Assembly (NCBI GenBank): GCA_913061275.1
Contig: CAJXSR010000015.1
Span: 1 to 64,000 of the forward strand
DNA length: 64,000 nt
Source of the DNA: an uncultured Paracoccaceae bacterium
GTDB lineage: Bacteria > Pseudomonadota > Alphaproteobacteria > Rhodobacterales > Rhodobacteraceae
Direction: 5' to 3'
Shown here: piece by piece, positions 1 through 10,651 of the stretch
How the letters are laid out: every line of letters begins with the position of its first letter
Numbering within the stretch: the first letter of the stretch is position 1
Made by a program: the position numbers and the translations under genes
The notes under the pieces: generated by a model
Seen by the model: the letters and a program-made list of their open reading frames with translations, nothing else
Told to the model about the DNA's origin: nothing
Databases searched by the model: none

Positions 1-308
<308 letters not shown>

Positions 309-329
309 TTTAGAAAAAGGCCCAGAAAA

Positions 330-2447
330 ATGGCACGCGAATATCCTCTCGAACTATACCGTAACTTCGGCATTATTGCACATATTGATGCGGGTAAGAC
401 GACTTGTTCAGAACGCATCCTGTACTACACAGGTAAAGAGCACAACATCGGCGAAGTTCATGATGGCGCAGCCACTATGGACTGGATGGAACAAGAGCAA
501 GAGCGTGGTATTACTATTACGTCTGCTGCGACCACTACTTTCTGGGAACGTACCGAAGATGGTACAACACCAGACTCGCTTAAACACCGTATGAACATCA
601 TCGACACACCGGGTCACGTTGACTTTACAATCGAAGTTGAACGTTCATTGGCTGTTTTGGATGGTGCTGTTTGTGTTCTTGATGCCAACGCTGGTGTAGA
701 GCCGCAAACAGAAACTGTTTGGCGTCAGGCTGACCGTTATAAAGTTCCACGTATTGTTTTTGTGAACAAAATGGACAAAACGGGCGCTGACTACATGAAC
801 TGCGTTGAAATGATCCGCGATCGTACTGGCGCACGCGCTATGCCTGTTCAAGTTCCAATCGGTGCAGAAACCGAATTGGAAGGCGGCATCGATCTAATCA
901 CACAAGAAGAGTGGGTTTACATCGGTGAAGATCTTGGCGCGACATGGGAAAAACGCCCTATTCGCCCTGAGCTTGCTGAGTATTGTGCGAACCTTCGCAA
1001 CGAGATGATCGAAATGGCTGTCGAAATGGACGACGATGTCATGGAAGCATATCTTGAAGGCCAAGAGCCTGATGTTGCAACTTTGCGTCGTTTGATCCGT
1101 AAGGGTACATTGGCATTGGAATTCGTTCCTGTGCTGGGTGGCTCTGCGTTTAAAAATAAAGGTGTGCAACCTTTGTTGAACGCTGTGATTGACTTCTTGC
1201 CGTCTCCTTTGGACGTTGTTGATTACATGGGCTTTAAGCCTGGTGATGAAACAGAGACACGTGACATTGCACGTCGTGCAGACGACGATATGGCATTCTC
1301 TGGCCTTGCGTTTAAAATCATGAACGACCCATTCGTGGGTACGCTGACATTCACACGGATCTATTCAGGTCAGTTGAAAAAAGGCGACAACATGATCAAC
1401 TCTACCAAGGGTAAGAAAGAACGTGTTGGCCGGATGATGATGATGCACTCAAACGAGCAGGTTCCTATTGAGGAAGCTTTCGCGGGCGACATCATTGCAC
1501 TTGCAGGTTTGAAAGAAACCACAACTGGTGACACACTTTGTTCTGTAAATGAGCAGGTTGTTCTGGAAACGATGACGTTCCCAGATCCCGTGATCGAAAT
1601 CGCTGTAGAGCCAAAAACAAAAGCTGACCAAGAGAGAATGTCTCAGGGTCTTGGCCGTCTTGCAGCAGAAGATCCATCTTTCCGTGTTGAAACTGACCAA
1701 GAATCCGGTCAGACAATCATGAAAGGCATGGGCGAGTTGCACTTGGATATCCTTGTGGATCGTCTGAAGCGTGAGTTTAAAGTTGAAGCGAACATTGGTG
1801 CGCCGCAAGTTGCATACCGTGAAACTATTTCGCACGAAGCTGAGATTACCTACACACACAAGAAACAATCTGGTGGGTCTGGTCAGTACGCTGAAGTTAA
1901 AATGATTATTCTTCCAACAGAGCCTGGCGAAGGGTTCTCATTTGAATCCAAAATCGTTGGCGGTTCTATTCCAAAAGAATATATCCCTGGCGTTCAAAAG
2001 GGTATCGAGTCTGTAATGGACAGTGGCCCATTGGCTGGCTTCCCAGTGATCGATTTTAAAGTGGAATTGATCGACGGTAAGTACCACGATGTTGATAGTA
2101 GCGTTATGGCATTTGAAATGGCTGGCCGCATGGGTATGCGTGATGGTTTGCGTAAAGCGGGTGCTAAAATGCTGGAACCGATCATGAAAGTCGAAGTTAT
2201 AACACCTGACGAATACACAGGTGGTATTATCGGTGATCTGACATCGCGTCGCGGTATGATTCAAGGTCAAGACACTCGCGGTAACGCGATTGCAATCGAC
2301 GCACGTGTGCCTTTGGCAAACATGTTCGGTTACATCAATACTCTACGGTCCATGTCTTCGGGCCGTGCGAACTTCAGTATGCAGTTCAGTCACTACGACA
2401 CTGTACCAAATAATATATCCGAAGAAATCCAGGCGAAATTCGCCTGA
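330..2447 (+). CDS. fusA: elongation factor G
   Basis: EF-G, the GTPase that drives translocation on the ribosome and, with RRF, ribosome recycling. The 705-residue length is typical. G1 AHIDAGKTT at residues 17-25, G3 DTPGH at 92-96 and G4 NKMD at 146-149 are all intact, followed by the domain II-V sequence. An AAAGG at 316-320 precedes the ATG by 9 bases. It sits between rpsG and tuf, cotranscribed in the str operon. Confidence 0.99.
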   Translation: MAREYPLELYRNFGIIAHIDAGKTTCSERILYYTGKEHNIGEVHDGAATMDWMEQEQERGITITSAATTTFWERTEDGTTPDSLKHRMNIIDTPGHVDFTIEVERSLAVLDGAVCVLDANAGVEPQTETVWRQADRYKVPRIVFVNKMDKTGADYMNCVEMIRDRTGARAMPVQVPIGAETELEGGIDLITQEEWVYIGEDLGATWEKRPIRPELAEYCANLRNEMIEMAVEMDDDVMEAYLEGQEPDVATLRRLIRKGTLALEFVPVLGGSAFKNKGVQPLLNAVIDFLPSPLDVVDYMGFKPGDETETRDIARRADDDMAFSGLAFKIMNDPFVGTLTFTRIYSGQLKKGDNMINSTKGKKERVGRMMMMHSNEQVPIEEAFAGDIIALAGLKETTTGDTLCSVNEQVVLETMTFPDPVIEIAVEPKTKADQERMSQGLGRLAAEDPSFRVETDQESGQTIMKGMGELHLDILVDRLKREFKVEANIGAPQVAYRETISHEAEITYTHKKQSGGSGQYAEVKMIILPTEPGEGFSFESKIVGGSIPKEYIPGVQKGIESVMDSGPLAGFPVIDFKVELIDGKYHDVDSSVMAFEMAGRMGMRDGLRKAGAKMLEPIMKVEVITPDEYTGGIIGDLTSRRGMIQGQDTRGNAIAIDARVPLANMFGYINTLRSMSSGRANFSMQFSHYDTVPNNISEEIQAKFA

Positions 2448-2505
2448 TCTGAAACCTAACAGGTCAGGCACTGCCGACCGAATATAAACCTAGGAGGCCC
2501 TAGTT

Positions 2506-3684
2506 ATGGCAAAAGAAAAGTTTGAACGTAATAAACCACACGTTAACATCGGCACAATCGGCCACGTTGACCACGGTAAAACAACATTGACAGCTGCGAT
2601 TACAAAGCAGTTTTCAGACAACTTCAAAGCGTACGACGAAATTGACGGCGCGCCAGAAGAAAAAGCACGTGGTATCACTATTTCTACTGCTCACGTTGAG
2701 TATGAAACAGAAGCACGCCACTACGCGCACGTTGATTGCCCTGGCCACGCCGACTATGTGAAAAACATGATTACTGGTGCGGCACAAATGGATGGTGCTA
2801 TCTTGGTTGTGAACGCAGCTGACGGCCCTATGCCACAAACACGTGAGCACATCTTGTTGGGTCGCCAGGTTGGCATCCCTCACATGGTTGTGTACATGAA
2901 CAAAGTTGACCAAGTAGACGACGACGAGTTGTTGGAATTGGTTGAAATGGAAATTCGTGAATTGTTGTCTATGTACGATTACCCAGGCGACGATGTTCCT
3001 ATCATTCCGGGTTCTGCACTGGCTGCTTTGGAAGACCGTGACGATGAAATCGGCAAAGAAAGCATCGCTAAATTGATGGCTGCTGTTGATGAGTATATCC
3101 CAACACCTGCACGTGCTATTGATAAACCTTTCTTGATGCCTATCGAGGATGTGTTCTCAATCTCTGGCCGTGGTACAGTTGTAACAGGCCGTATTGAGCG
3201 TGGCGTTGTGAATGTTGGTGAAGAACTAGAAATCATCGGCATCAAAGACACTAAGAAAACAACTTGTACTGGTGTTGAAATGTTCCGCAAACTGCTTGAT
3301 CGCGGTGAAGCAGGCGACAACGTTGGTGTTCTTCTTCGCGGTGTAGACCGTGATGGCGTTGAGCGTGGCCAGGTTCTTTGTAAGCCGGGTTCAGTGAAAC
3401 CACACACTAAGTTTGAAGCAGAAGTATACATTCTGACTAAAGACGAAGGTGGCCGTCACACGCCGTTCTTTGCTAACTACCGTCCACAGTTCTACTTCCG
3501 TACAACTGACGTGACAGGTACTGTTGAGTTGCCAGAAGGTACAGAAATGGTAATGCCAGGTGATAACCTGAAATTCTCAGCTGAACTGATCTATCCGATT
3601 GCGATGGAAGAAGGCCTACGTTTTGCGATCCGTGAAGGCGGCCGCACAGTTGGTTCTGGTGTTGTTTCTAAAATCATCGAATAA
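2506..3684 (+). CDS. tuf: elongation factor Tu
   Basis: EF-Tu, the GTPase that delivers aminoacyl-tRNA to the A site. GHVDHGKT (residues 19-26), DCPGH (77-81) and NKVD (132-135) are the G1, G3 and G4 motifs; the 392-residue length is normal. A strong AGGAGG at 2492-2497 fixes the ATG. Many alphaproteobacteria carry a second tuf elsewhere; only one is in this window. Confidence 0.99.
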   Translation: MAKEKFERNKPHVNIGTIGHVDHGKTTLTAAITKQFSDNFKAYDEIDGAPEEKARGITISTAHVEYETEARHYAHVDCPGHADYVKNMITGAAQMDGAILVVNAADGPMPQTREHILLGRQVGIPHMVVYMNKVDQVDDDELLELVEMEIRELLSMYDYPGDDVPIIPGSALAALEDRDDEIGKESIAKLMAAVDEYIPTPARAIDKPFLMPIEDVFSISGRGTVVTGRIERGVVNVGEELEIIGIKDTKKTTCTGVEMFRKLLDRGEAGDNVGVLLRGVDRDGVERGQVLCKPGSVKPHTKFEAEVYILTKDEGGRHTPFFANYRPQFYFRTTDVTGTVELPEGTEMVMPGDNLKFSAELIYPIAMEEGLRFAIREGGRTVGSGVVSKIIE

Positions 3685-3705
3685 AAATTAACCTTCGGGT
3701 TCGAC

Positions 3706-3734
3706 GTAGGGCGGCTGGTTCTCAGCCGCTCTAC
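3706..3734 (+). promoter_or_regulatory. hairpin in the tuf-rpsJ spacer
   Basis: A 12-bp stem (3706-3717 with 3723-3734, one G-T pair) closes a 5-base loop. No U-run follows, so it does not look like a rho-independent terminator. It lies about 35 bases before rpsJ and could be an mRNA leader structure or a processing/stability element for the S10 block. The role is inference. Confidence 0.5.
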
Positions 3735-3767
3735 CTATCAACTCTAACGCCTTGAAAGGCTTAAGAT

Positions 3768-4076
3768 ATGAAAAGCCAAAATATTCGTATTCGGCTGAAA
3801 GCTTATGATTACCGCGTGTTGGATGCTTCCACTGCAGAAATCGTGAACACAGCTAAACGGACGGGTGCCCAAGTACGCGGCCCTATTCCAATGCCGAACA
3901 AAATCGAGAAGTTTACCGTGCTGCGTAGCCCGCACGTAAACAAAAAATCTCGTGAACAGTTTGAAATTCGCACACACAAGCGTTTGTTAGACATTATTGA
4001 CCCAACTCCACAAACAGTAGACGCGCTTATGAAGCTCGATCTTGCTGCTGGTGTTGACGTCGAAATCAAATTGTAA
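3768..4076 (+). CDS. rpsJ: 30S ribosomal protein S10
   Basis: S10 (also NusE) of the 30S head; besides its ribosomal role it pairs with NusB in transcription antitermination. The 102-residue length and the segments [11 protein letters not shown] and [20 protein letters not shown] are diagnostic. It is the first gene of the S10 block, 15 bases ahead of rplC. Confidence 0.99.
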   Translation: MKSQNIRIRLKAYDYRVLDASTAEIVNTAKRTGAQVRGPIPMPNKIEKFTVLRSPHVNKKSREQFEIRTHKRLLDIIDPTPQTVDALMKLDLAAGVDVEIKL

Positions 4077-4091
4077 GGGGGCGGGGATATT

Positions 4092-4835
4092 ATGCGCTCT
4101 GGTATAATTGCAAAAAAACTGGGTATGACCCGGGTATTCATGGAAGACGGCAAACAGATCCCTGTTACCGTTTTGCACATGGAAAATCTACAGGTTGTGG
4201 CCCAACGCACAGGTGAAACAGATGGTTATACCGCTGTTCAGCTTGGTGCAGGTGTTGCTAAAGTAAAGCGTCAGTCAGCAGCAATGCGTGGCCACTTTGC
4301 AAAAGCAAAAGTCGAACCAAAACGTAAAATCGCGGAATTCCGCGTTTCAGCAGATAACTTGATTGAAGTTGGCGAAGAAATCACTGCCAACCATTTCTTG
4401 GAAGGTCAAAAAGTAGACGTAGCTGGTACATCAATCGGTAAAGGTTTTGCTGGTGCGATGAAACGCTGGAACTTTAAAGGTCTGCGCGCGACACACGGTG
4501 TATCTGTTTCACACCGTTCACACGGTTCAACAGGCCAGTGTCAAGAACCCGGTAAAGTTTTCAAAGGTAAGAAAATGGCTGGTCACATGGGTTCTGCCCG
4601 CGTGACGACACAAAACCTGGAAGTTGTCAAAACTGACATCGATCGTGGTTTAATCATGATTAAAGGTGCTGTTCCTGGTTCCAAAGGTGGTTGGGTTACT
4701 GTTAAAGATGCTGTTAAAAAGAAAGCCCCAGAAGGTTTGCCTTTACCAGCCGCTTTGCGCAGCCAGCAAGCACCTGCCGTTGAAGCACAAGTAGAAGAAG
4801 CCGCTGTTGAAGCGACAACCGGAGGCGCAGAATAA
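4092..4835 (+). CDS. rplC: 50S ribosomal protein L3
   Basis: L3, one of the first proteins to assemble on 23S rRNA, near the peptidyl transferase centre. The start [15 protein letters not shown] and the loop [23 protein letters not shown] are diagnostic. At 247 residues it is longer than E. coli L3 because of an Ala/Glu-rich C-terminal tail (from about residue 218). The stop TAA shares its last base with the rplD ATG, so the two are translationally coupled. Confidence 0.99.
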   Translation: MRSGIIAKKLGMTRVFMEDGKQIPVTVLHMENLQVVAQRTGETDGYTAVQLGAGVAKVKRQSAAMRGHFAKAKVEPKRKIAEFRVSADNLIEVGEEITANHFLEGQKVDVAGTSIGKGFAGAMKRWNFKGLRATHGVSVSHRSHGSTGQCQEPGKVFKGKKMAGHMGSARVTTQNLEVVKTDIDRGLIMIKGAVPGSKGGWVTVKDAVKKKAPEGLPLPAALRSQQAPAVEAQVEEAAVEATTGGAE

Positions 4836-5455
4836 TGAAAGCCGACGTTATTAAACTGGACGCAAAAGCTGCGGGCAGCATCGAGTTATCCGATGCTATC
4901 TTCGGTCTAGAGCCTCGTGCCGACATTTTGCACCGTGTTGTACGTTACCAACTGGCAAAACGCCAAGCTGGTACGCACAAAGTAAAAACACGGTCTGAAG
5001 TTAGCTATTCAACCAAAAAGATCTATCGCCAAAAAGGTACAGGTGGCGCACGCCACGGTGCCCGCTCTGCGCCGATCTTTCGCGGTGGTGGTGTCTATAA
5101 AGGCCCAACACCACGCAGCCACGCACATGACTTGACTAAAAAGTTCCGTGCATTGGGTTTGCGTCACGCTTTGTCTGCAAAGGCAACAGCAGGTGAGTTG
5201 GTTGTTTTGGATGCGGCAACGTTGAGCAATGCAAAAACCAAAGATCTGGCTAAAACACTGGCTAATCTGGGTTGGAAAAAAGCATTGGTTATTGATGGTG
5301 CCGACGTGGATGCAAACTTTGCATTGGCTGCACGCAACATTGACGGCATTGATATTTTGCCATCTCAAGGTGCCAACGTTTACGACATCTTGAAAGCAAA
5401 CACTTTGGTTTTAACCAAAGCGGGCGCCGAAGCATTGGAGGCACGTTTGTCATGA
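4835..5455 (+). CDS. rplD: 50S ribosomal protein L4
   Basis: L4 lines the peptide exit tunnel with a long basic loop, here the segment [20 protein letters not shown]. In E. coli L4 also represses its own operon; nothing here shows that directly. The 206-residue length is typical. It overlaps rplC by 1 base and rplW by 4 bases (ATGA). Confidence 0.99.
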   Translation: MKADVIKLDAKAAGSIELSDAIFGLEPRADILHRVVRYQLAKRQAGTHKVKTRSEVSYSTKKIYRQKGTGGARHGARSAPIFRGGGVYKGPTPRSHAHDLTKKFRALGLRHALSAKATAGELVVLDAATLSNAKTKDLAKTLANLGWKKALVIDGADVDANFALAARNIDGIDILPSQGANVYDILKANTLVLTKAGAEALEARLS

Positions 5456-5748
5456 GTACGCAAGCAGAACTATATGATATAATTCGCAAACCGATCGTTA
5501 CTGAAAAAGCAACACTGGCGTCTGAACACAACGCTGTTGTATTTGAAGTAGCAATCGACGCTAACAAACCTCAGATCAAAGAAGCCGTTGAAAGCTTGTT
5601 TAATGTCAAAGTAAAAGCTGTGAATACAACGATCACTAAAGGTAAAGTGAAACGTTTCCGTGGCCAACTAGGCAAGCGTAAAGATGTCAAAAAGGCATAT
5701 GTTACACTTGAAGAAGGCAATACTATCGACGTGTCTACAGGTCTTTAA
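5452..5748 (+). CDS. rplW: 50S ribosomal protein L23
   Basis: L23 sits at the tunnel exit and docks trigger factor and SRP. The start [15 protein letters not shown] and the centre [21 protein letters not shown] are typical; length 98. In most bacteria rplB follows at once; here a terminator and a 2.1-kb insert separate them. Confidence 0.99.
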   Translation: MSTQAELYDIIRKPIVTEKATLASEHNAVVFEVAIDANKPQIKEAVESLFNVKVKAVNTTITKGKVKRFRGQLGKRKDVKKAYVTLEEGNTIDVSTGL

Positions 5749-5771
5749 GTACCCCTCATAAAGGATTTAGA

Positions 5772-5798
5772 AGCCCTCGCATTTGCGGGGGCTTTTTT
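5772..5798 (+). terminator. rho-independent terminator after rplW
   Basis: A 9-bp GC-rich stem (5772-5780 with 5785-5793) with an ATTT loop is followed by a run of six T. It ends the rpsJ-rplW transcript, which implies that rplB and later genes need a separate promoter. Confidence 0.9.
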
Positions 5799-5820
5799 CG
5801 TAAGAGACACAGGGTAAATC

Positions 5821-6369
5821 ATGGCGCAAAAATCCACTATTTATAAAGCTGAGCTTTCCGTTTCCGATATGGATCGTCATTACTATGAGACCCATAAACT
5901 AACTGTTGCCAAACACCCGTCAGAAACGGATGAACGGTTAATGGTGCGTATTCTTGCTTTTGCACTGAATGCTCATGAACAGCTGGAAATGACCAAGGGC
6001 CTTTCAACAGATGACGAGCCAGACATTTGGCAGAAAAGCCTAAGTGGCGAGTTAGAGTTGTGGGTGGCGTTGGGGCTTCCAAGCGAGAAGATTGTGCGCC
6101 AATCCTGTGGCAAAGCCGACGCGGTGATTGTCTATTGTTACGGCGGCAAGACGGCAGAGATGTGGTGGGAGAAGATCAAAAACAGCACCACGCGGTTTGA
6201 TAATCTACAGGTTATAGGTTTTTCACAAAATGACACCCGCGAACTGGCAAAACTGGCAAGCCGCTCGATGAAGCTGCAGGTTAATATTCAGGACGGCGAT
6301 GTGATGGTCAGTGTTGATGATAGCATCGTTTACATTACCCTAGCCAAATGGAAAAATGCGGGTCATTGA
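5821..6369 (+). CDS. yaeQ: YaeQ family protein
   Basis: Matches the YaeQ family (PF07152) along its 182 residues: start STIYKAELSVSDMDRHYYETHKLTVAKHPSE, then ERLMVRILAFALNAHEQLEMTKGLS. The fold is nuclease-like (PD-(D/E)XK-like) by published structure work on the family, but no function is firmly established. It is the first gene in the insert between rplW and rplB and starts 22 bases after the terminator. Its base composition is like the host's, unlike the AT-rich genes that follow. Confidence 0.9.
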   Translation: MAQKSTIYKAELSVSDMDRHYYETHKLTVAKHPSETDERLMVRILAFALNAHEQLEMTKGLSTDDEPDIWQKSLSGELELWVALGLPSEKIVRQSCGKADAVIVYCYGGKTAEMWWEKIKNSTTRFDNLQVIGFSQNDTRELAKLASRSMKLQVNIQDGDVMVSVDDSIVYITLAKWKNAGH

Positions 6370-6381
6370 GTGGCTACATAA

Positions 6382-6447
6382 GCGCCTGACCCTAGGGTGG
6401 GTGCAGAATGCGCCCTCCCGTTGGGGAGGGTCGGGCGCGGGCCGCTT
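6382..6447 (+). repeat. GC-rich palindromic repeat, copy 1
   Basis: Outer arms 6382-6392 and 6428-6438 pair with one mismatch, and an inner CCCTCCC/GGGGAGGG hairpin sits inside. The core GGGTGGGTGCAGAATGCG matches the reverse complement of the element at 21464-21531 almost base for base. It looks like a REP- or MITE-type dispersed palindrome, placed just before the AT-rich gene pair of insert 1. Confidence 0.75.
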
Positions 6448-6592
6448 GCGCGACCTATATGGTGGCGTCTGATGCGCGTGGAGACCACGTATCCAATCTT
6501 TGCTGGATGGTTTTCCAATAATAGTGTTATACGAAGGATTATGTAATGCGTGGGCTGAAGGCCACCCTACGCTTGCTGAGGGCATATTGTAG

Positions 6593-7107
6593 ATGAGAAT
6601 TACAAAACCAGATTATGACTTCGAGAGCTTAAAGAAGGTTGCGCCAGAGTATAGTCGAAGGGCGAAAGTAATGCGCGAAATTTGTTCGAAGAGACACGAA
6701 CGAACTATTACTTGGGATAATAGAAGAAATTACGCGACAACGGCGATTTCGATTGTGGTTATTTCACTAACTTTTTTGGTACAAATGAATTAGCAATTGC
6801 CACAGAACTATCAGTTAATTTTTGGAATTGGTGTTTCAGATTAGCTTCGCTAGCGTTAGTTTTGATTTCAGTTTGGCAGCTAACTAAGAATAATTCTCAG
6901 ATAGCGTTTGTTTACTACTCTAGCATTCAAGATTTTTCTACTATTATAAACATGATCTATTTTATCGTGAATGCTGAATCGATGACAAAAACTAAAGCTT
7001 CGGAAGCGGCTAGCGAGCTTTTCTCAATGTATGATCAAGCTAGTAAAGATATTCCTCGTATTAGTAATAAAGAACATTCAGTAGTTAAGAAGGATTTGGG
7101 ACTTTGA
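6593..7107 (+). pseudogene. SLATT-like two-helix membrane protein, frameshifted
   Basis: Two open segments, 6593-6793 and an overlapping one ending at 7107 in the -1 frame, join at a run of six T into one plausible protein of about 171 residues. It has a basic, helical N-terminus, a first hydrophobic helix near residues 47-64, a second near 78-97 and a helical C-terminal part (YYSSIQDFSTIINMIYFI). This layout resembles SLATT effectors, two-helix proteins often found beside nucleotidyltransferases in conflict systems; the family assignment is by eye. The start has TGAGGG 10 bases upstream. It could be a mutated gene, a homopolymer sequencing error or a programmed -1 frameshift. Strongly AT-rich compared with the ribosomal genes. 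The last four bases overlap the next gene. Confidence 0.5.
6772..6778 (+). other. possible -1 slippery heptamer
   Basis: The bases read T TTT TTG in the frame of the upstream segment, which fits the X XXY YYZ pattern of -1 ribosomal frameshifting. Slipping here joins the two halves of the membrane protein in the right frame; without it translation stops at 6793. No clear downstream stem was identified. Confidence 0.35.
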
Positions 7108-7658
7108 TTTATGCTCAATTAATGAAAGAAGTGCTAAATAATAAAGAATTAATGCTTAACTTGGAGCTAGCATCTGAATTAAATCTCCCACAATGGTGTA
7201 TAGTAGGTGGAGCTATTCGAGATCATTTTTGGGGCTTACATACTCCACAAAGCAAGTATACGCCTAAAGATATAGATTTGATTTTTTTTGACCCGAAAGA
7301 TTGTTCAAAAACTCTTGAGCAAAATATCGAAGATAACCTTAAGGAAATTTCGGGTAAGATGTGGAGTGTTAAGAACCAAGCTAGAATGCACGAGCATAAT
7401 TCCGATACGCCATATTTAGGCACGCTCGATGCAATTTCCAAATTTCCATTGCAAGTTGTTACTACTGCGCTTTCAATTGCGTCAGATGGTGAACCGTTAC
7501 TCGTGACGATATATGGCTATCAAGATTTAATTGTGCCTGCTATTAATCCAACAATACATTATCAAACCAAAGAACGTAGAAGATCGTTAGTTGAATACAT
7601 TGAACGGAAAAAATTCTCGAAATTATGGCCTCAAGCAAAGCTAGCTGAATTCATTTAG
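7104..7658 (+). CDS. PF06042-family nucleotidyltransferase
   Basis: A pol-beta-fold nucleotidyltransferase of the COG3575/PF06042 type. The VGGAIRD turn (residues 34-40) and the DIDLIFFD metal site (Asp56, Asp58) are intact, as is the family signature WSVKNQARMH at 87-96. Length 184. I chose the TTG at 7104: it overlaps the stop of the membrane gene by four bases and has AAGGA 9 bases upstream, whereas the ATG at 7122 has no well-placed site. The coupling suggests the two proteins act together. The substrate of this family is unknown. AT-rich, likely acquired. Confidence 0.8.
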   Translation: MIYAQLMKEVLNNKELMLNLELASELNLPQWCIVGGAIRDHFWGLHTPQSKYTPKDIDLIFFDPKDCSKTLEQNIEDNLKEISGKMWSVKNQARMHEHNSDTPYLGTLDAISKFPLQVVTTALSIASDGEPLLVTIYGYQDLIVPAINPTIHYQTKERRRSLVEYIERKKFSKLWPQAKLAEFI

Positions 7659-7848
7659 ATTAGTGCCCTAGTTGTTCGCACAAAACTCCACCCATACTAT
7701 AGACACCCACCCACTTCCCTGATACTCCCGCCCAATCGATTGGCCTTGGATTCGTTCTGGGGCCTCTCTCTTTATAAAGCGGGGACCTTCGGGGCCCTAT
7801 AACCAAGCAGCCCCACATGGGTTGCGTTAAAAACGGAAGACAGAAAGA
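7659..7848 (+). promoter_or_regulatory. rplB leader and possible promoter region
   Basis: A terminator upstream and 2 kb of foreign genes mean rplB needs a promoter here. A TATAAA at 7773-7778 is the best -10 candidate, but no good -35 stands 16-18 bases before it (TTGGAT lies 21 bases away). Several GC-rich, partly self-complementary segments follow at 7780-7800. No ribosomal-protein leader motif was recognised. Confidence 0.3.
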
Positions 7849-8688
7849 ATGGCATTAAAGTCGTATAAACCGACGACGCCAGGCCAACGTGGGTTGGTTC
7901 TGATTGACCGTTCCGAGCTTTGGAAAGGCCGTCCTGTTAAAGCGCTCACAGAAGGTGTGCGTAAAAAGGGTGGCCGGAACAATACCGGACGGATAACTAT
8001 GCGTCGCAAAGGCGGTGGGGCGAAACGTCTTTACCGTATCGTAGATTTCAAGCGGAACAAAATGGATGTTCCAGCAACGGTTGAACGTATTGAATACGAT
8101 CCAAACCGGACTGCGTTTATCGCGCTGGTTAAATACGAAGACGGTCAACAAGCATACATCCTAGCACCACAGCGTTTGGCTGTTGGTGATACAGTGATTT
8201 CATCTGCTAAGGCCGACATCAAACCTGGTAACGCTATGCCGTTTACAGGCCTACCTATTGGTACAATCATCCACAACATCGAGCTGAAACAAGGCAAGGG
8301 CGGCCAAATGGTACGCGCTGCTGGTTCTTACGCTCAATTTGTTGGTCGTGATGGTGGGTACGCACAAGTGCGTTTGTCTTCTGGTGAATTGCGCTTGGTA
8401 CGCCAAGAATGCATGGCAACAGTCGGTGCCGTTTCTAATCCTGATCACAGCAACCAAAACCTTGGTAAAGCTGGTCGTAATCGTCACAAGGGCATCCGCC
8501 CAAGTGTTCGTGGTGTTGTTATGAACCCTGTAGATCACCCGCATGGTGGTGGTGAAGGTCGTACATCCGGTGGTCGTCATCCTGTGACACCTTGGGGCAA
8601 ACCAACTAAAGGTGCCCGCACACGTTCAAATAAGACAACGGATAAATACATCGTTCGTTCTCGTCACGCTAAGAAGAAGGGTCGTTAA
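7849..8688 (+). CDS. rplB: 50S ribosomal protein L2
   Basis: L2 is needed for subunit joining and peptidyl transfer. The start [14 protein letters not shown] and the C-terminal [25 protein letters not shown] (read in part) are diagnostic; the essential His of the HPHGGGEG loop is present. Length 279. It opens the second block of the superoperon; rpsS follows after 3 bases. Confidence 0.99.
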   Translation: MALKSYKPTTPGQRGLVLIDRSELWKGRPVKALTEGVRKKGGRNNTGRITMRRKGGGAKRLYRIVDFKRNKMDVPATVERIEYDPNRTAFIALVKYEDGQQAYILAPQRLAVGDTVISSAKADIKPGNAMPFTGLPIGTIIHNIELKQGKGGQMVRAAGSYAQFVGRDGGYAQVRLSSGELRLVRQECMATVGAVSNPDHSNQNLGKAGRNRHKGIRPSVRGVVMNPVDHPHGGGEGRTSGGRHPVTPWGKPTKGARTRSNKTTDKYIVRSRHAKKKGR

Positions 8689-8691
8689 GAT

Positions 8692-8973
8692 ATGTCTCGT
8701 TCAGTCTGGAAAGGCCCATTCGTTGATGCATACGTTTTGAAAAAAGCGGAAGCAGTACGTGAGTCAGGGCGCACTCATGAAGTGATCAAAATTTGGTCTC
8801 GTCGTTCAACAATCCTACCACAGTTCGTAGGTTTGGTATTCGGCGTATATAATGGCCGCAAGCACATTCCGGTAAACGTATCTGAGGATATGATTGGCCA
8901 GAAATTTGGTGAATACAGCCCGACACGTACATATTACGGTCACACGGCTGATAAAAAAGCGAAGAGGAAATAA
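8692..8973 (+). CDS. rpsS: 30S ribosomal protein S19
   Basis: S19 of the 30S head, close to the A-site tRNA and S13. The start [11 protein letters not shown] and the region [21 protein letters not shown] are typical; length 93. It sits between rplB and rplV with 3-base spacers, so the three are cotranscribed. Confidence 0.99.
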   Translation: MSRSVWKGPFVDAYVLKKAEAVRESGRTHEVIKIWSRRSTILPQFVGLVFGVYNGRKHIPVNVSEDMIGQKFGEYSPTRTYYGHTADKKAKRK

Positions 8974-8976
8974 GAC

Positions 8977-9360
8977 ATGTCTAAGTCTAAAAATGCTCGT
9001 CGCGTTGCAGATAACGAAGCTATGGCCGTATCTCGCATGCTTAAAACCAGCCCGCAAAAATTGAACCTTGTGGCTCAACTTATTCGCGGTAAATCAGTTG
9101 CAAAAGCATTGACCGATTTAACGTTTTCAAAGAAACGCATTTCCGATGATGTAAAGAAAACTTTGCAATCAGCTATTGCTAACGCTGAAAACAACCACGG
9201 TTTGGATGTTGACGAATTGATCGTCGCTGAAGCTTGGGTTGGAAAAAACCTGACAATGAAACGTGGACGTCCACGTGCACGTGGTCGTTACGGTAAAATC
9301 CTGAAGCCTTTCGCTCAGGTTACCATCCTTGTCCGCCAACCTGCAGAGGAGCAAGCATAA
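8977..9360 (+). CDS. rplV: 50S ribosomal protein L22
   Basis: L22 reaches into the exit tunnel through its beta-hairpin, here the segment around [38 protein letters not shown] is the usual N-terminal core. Length 127. Its stop TAA shares a base with the rpsC ATG. Confidence 0.99.
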   Translation: MSKSKNARRVADNEAMAVSRMLKTSPQKLNLVAQLIRGKSVAKALTDLTFSKKRISDDVKKTLQSAIANAENNHGLDVDELIVAEAWVGKNLTMKRGRPRARGRYGKILKPFAQVTILVRQPAEEQA

Positions 9361-10082
9361 TGGGTCAAAAGATCAATCCAATTGGCTTTCGTCTGCAAGT
9401 CAACCGTACATGGGACAGCCGCTGGTTTGCTGAAAGCAAAGATTTCGGGGATCTTCTACTAGAAGACCTGAAAATCCGCGATTTCATCAAAAAAGAATGT
9501 GTTCAAGCGGGTATCGCACGCGTAATTATCGAACGCCCACACAAGAAATGCCGCGTGACTATTCACTCTGCACGTCCTGGTGTGATCATCGGTAAAAAAG
9601 GTGCTGACATTGAAACTCTTCGTAAGAAAGTTGCCGCACTTACAGCGTCTGAATTGCACCTGAACATTGTTGAAGTTCGCAAGCCAGAAATGGACGCAAC
9701 CTTGGTTGCCGAAAGTGTAGCGCAACAGCTTGAACGTCGTGTATCTTTTCGCCGTGCGATGAAACGTGCTGTGCAAAACGCCATGCGTATGGGTGCCCTT
9801 GGTATTCGTATTAATGTGGCTGGTCGTTTGGGTGGTGCAGAGATTGCACGTACTGAATGGTACCGTGAAGGCCGCGTGCCTTTGCACACATTACGTGCTG
9901 ACATTGATTATGCGCGCTACGAAGCTCTGACCGCGTATGGTATCATTGGTATCAAGGTTTGGATTTTCAAAGGTGAGATCATGGAACATGATCCGCAAGC
10001 ACATGATCGTCGTATTGCTGAAGCTCAAGAAGGCGGTGGACCACGTCCACAAGGTGGCGGTAATCGCCCACCACGTCGCTAA
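9360..10082 (+). CDS. rpsC: 30S ribosomal protein S3
   Basis: S3 lies at the mRNA entry channel. The start [22 protein letters not shown], the KH-domain GXXG-type stretch [13 protein letters not shown] and [31 protein letters not shown] are diagnostic. At 240 residues it ends in a Gly/Pro/Arg-rich tail common in alphaproteobacteria. Confidence 0.99.
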   Translation: MGQKINPIGFRLQVNRTWDSRWFAESKDFGDLLLEDLKIRDFIKKECVQAGIARVIIERPHKKCRVTIHSARPGVIIGKKGADIETLRKKVAALTASELHLNIVEVRKPEMDATLVAESVAQQLERRVSFRRAMKRAVQNAMRMGALGIRINVAGRLGGAEIARTEWYREGRVPLHTLRADIDYARYEALTAYGIIGIKVWIFKGEIMEHDPQAHDRRIAEAQEGGGPRPQGGGNRPPRR

Positions 10083-10105
10083 GTAGTAGGTGAAGGAGAA
10101 ATAAA

Positions 10106-10519
10106 ATGCTTTTACCAAAGCGTACTAAATTCCGCAAAGCGTTTAAAGGCCGTATCCACGGTCTTGCAAAAGGCGGTTCCGATCTGAACTTCGGTTCATT
10201 CGGTCTTAAAACAACCCAACCAGAGCGTATCACGTCTCGTCAAATCGAAGCGGCCCGCCGTGCGATGACGCGTCACATGAAACGTCAAGGCCGTGTATGG
10301 ATCCGTATTTTCCCGGATTTACCTGTAACCAAAAAACCTACCGAAGTTCGGATGGGTAAAGGTAAAGGGTCTGTGGAATTTTGGGCAGCTAAAGTGAAAC
10401 CCGGTCGTATCATGTTTGAAATCGACGGTGTATCCGAAGCAGTTGCAGTAGAGGCCCTGCGCCTTGCCGCAATGAAGCTACCAGTAAAATGCCGCGTCGT
10501 TCAACGCGAAGATTGGTAG
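10106..10519 (+). CDS. rplP: 50S ribosomal protein L16
   Basis: L16 binds near the A- and P-site tRNAs on the large subunit. The start [18 protein letters not shown] and [21 protein letters not shown] are diagnostic; length 137. It closes the rplB block; rpmC, its usual neighbour, is 4.9 kb away. Confidence 0.99.
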   Translation: MLLPKRTKFRKAFKGRIHGLAKGGSDLNFGSFGLKTTQPERITSRQIEAARRAMTRHMKRQGRVWIRIFPDLPVTKKPTEVRMGKGKGSVEFWAAKVKPGRIMFEIDGVSEAVAVEALRLAAMKLPVKCRVVQREDW

Positions 10520-10598
10520 GCAGTTTTGGCCGCTAGGCCAAAAGCTGCGCGGTGTAGGTGATACGAAGTATCGCCGGGCCGCTTAGATAAAGAATTGG

Positions 10599-10628
10599 AA
10601 ACCCCTGACCGAAAGGTTGGGGGTTTTT
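10599..10628 (+). terminator. rho-independent terminator after rplP
   Basis: A 12-bp stem with two G-T pairs (10599-10610 with 10615-10626) carries a stable GAAA tetraloop and leads into a T-run. It lies between rplP and the convergent TetR gene. Confidence 0.9.
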
Positions 10629-10651
10629 GCATTTGACTGAAATTAACCCAT

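Noticed and set aside
2979-3431. 150-residue open frame antisense to tuf
   Set aside because: Lies wholly inside tuf, with no ribosome site and a composition that mirrors the opposite strand codons.
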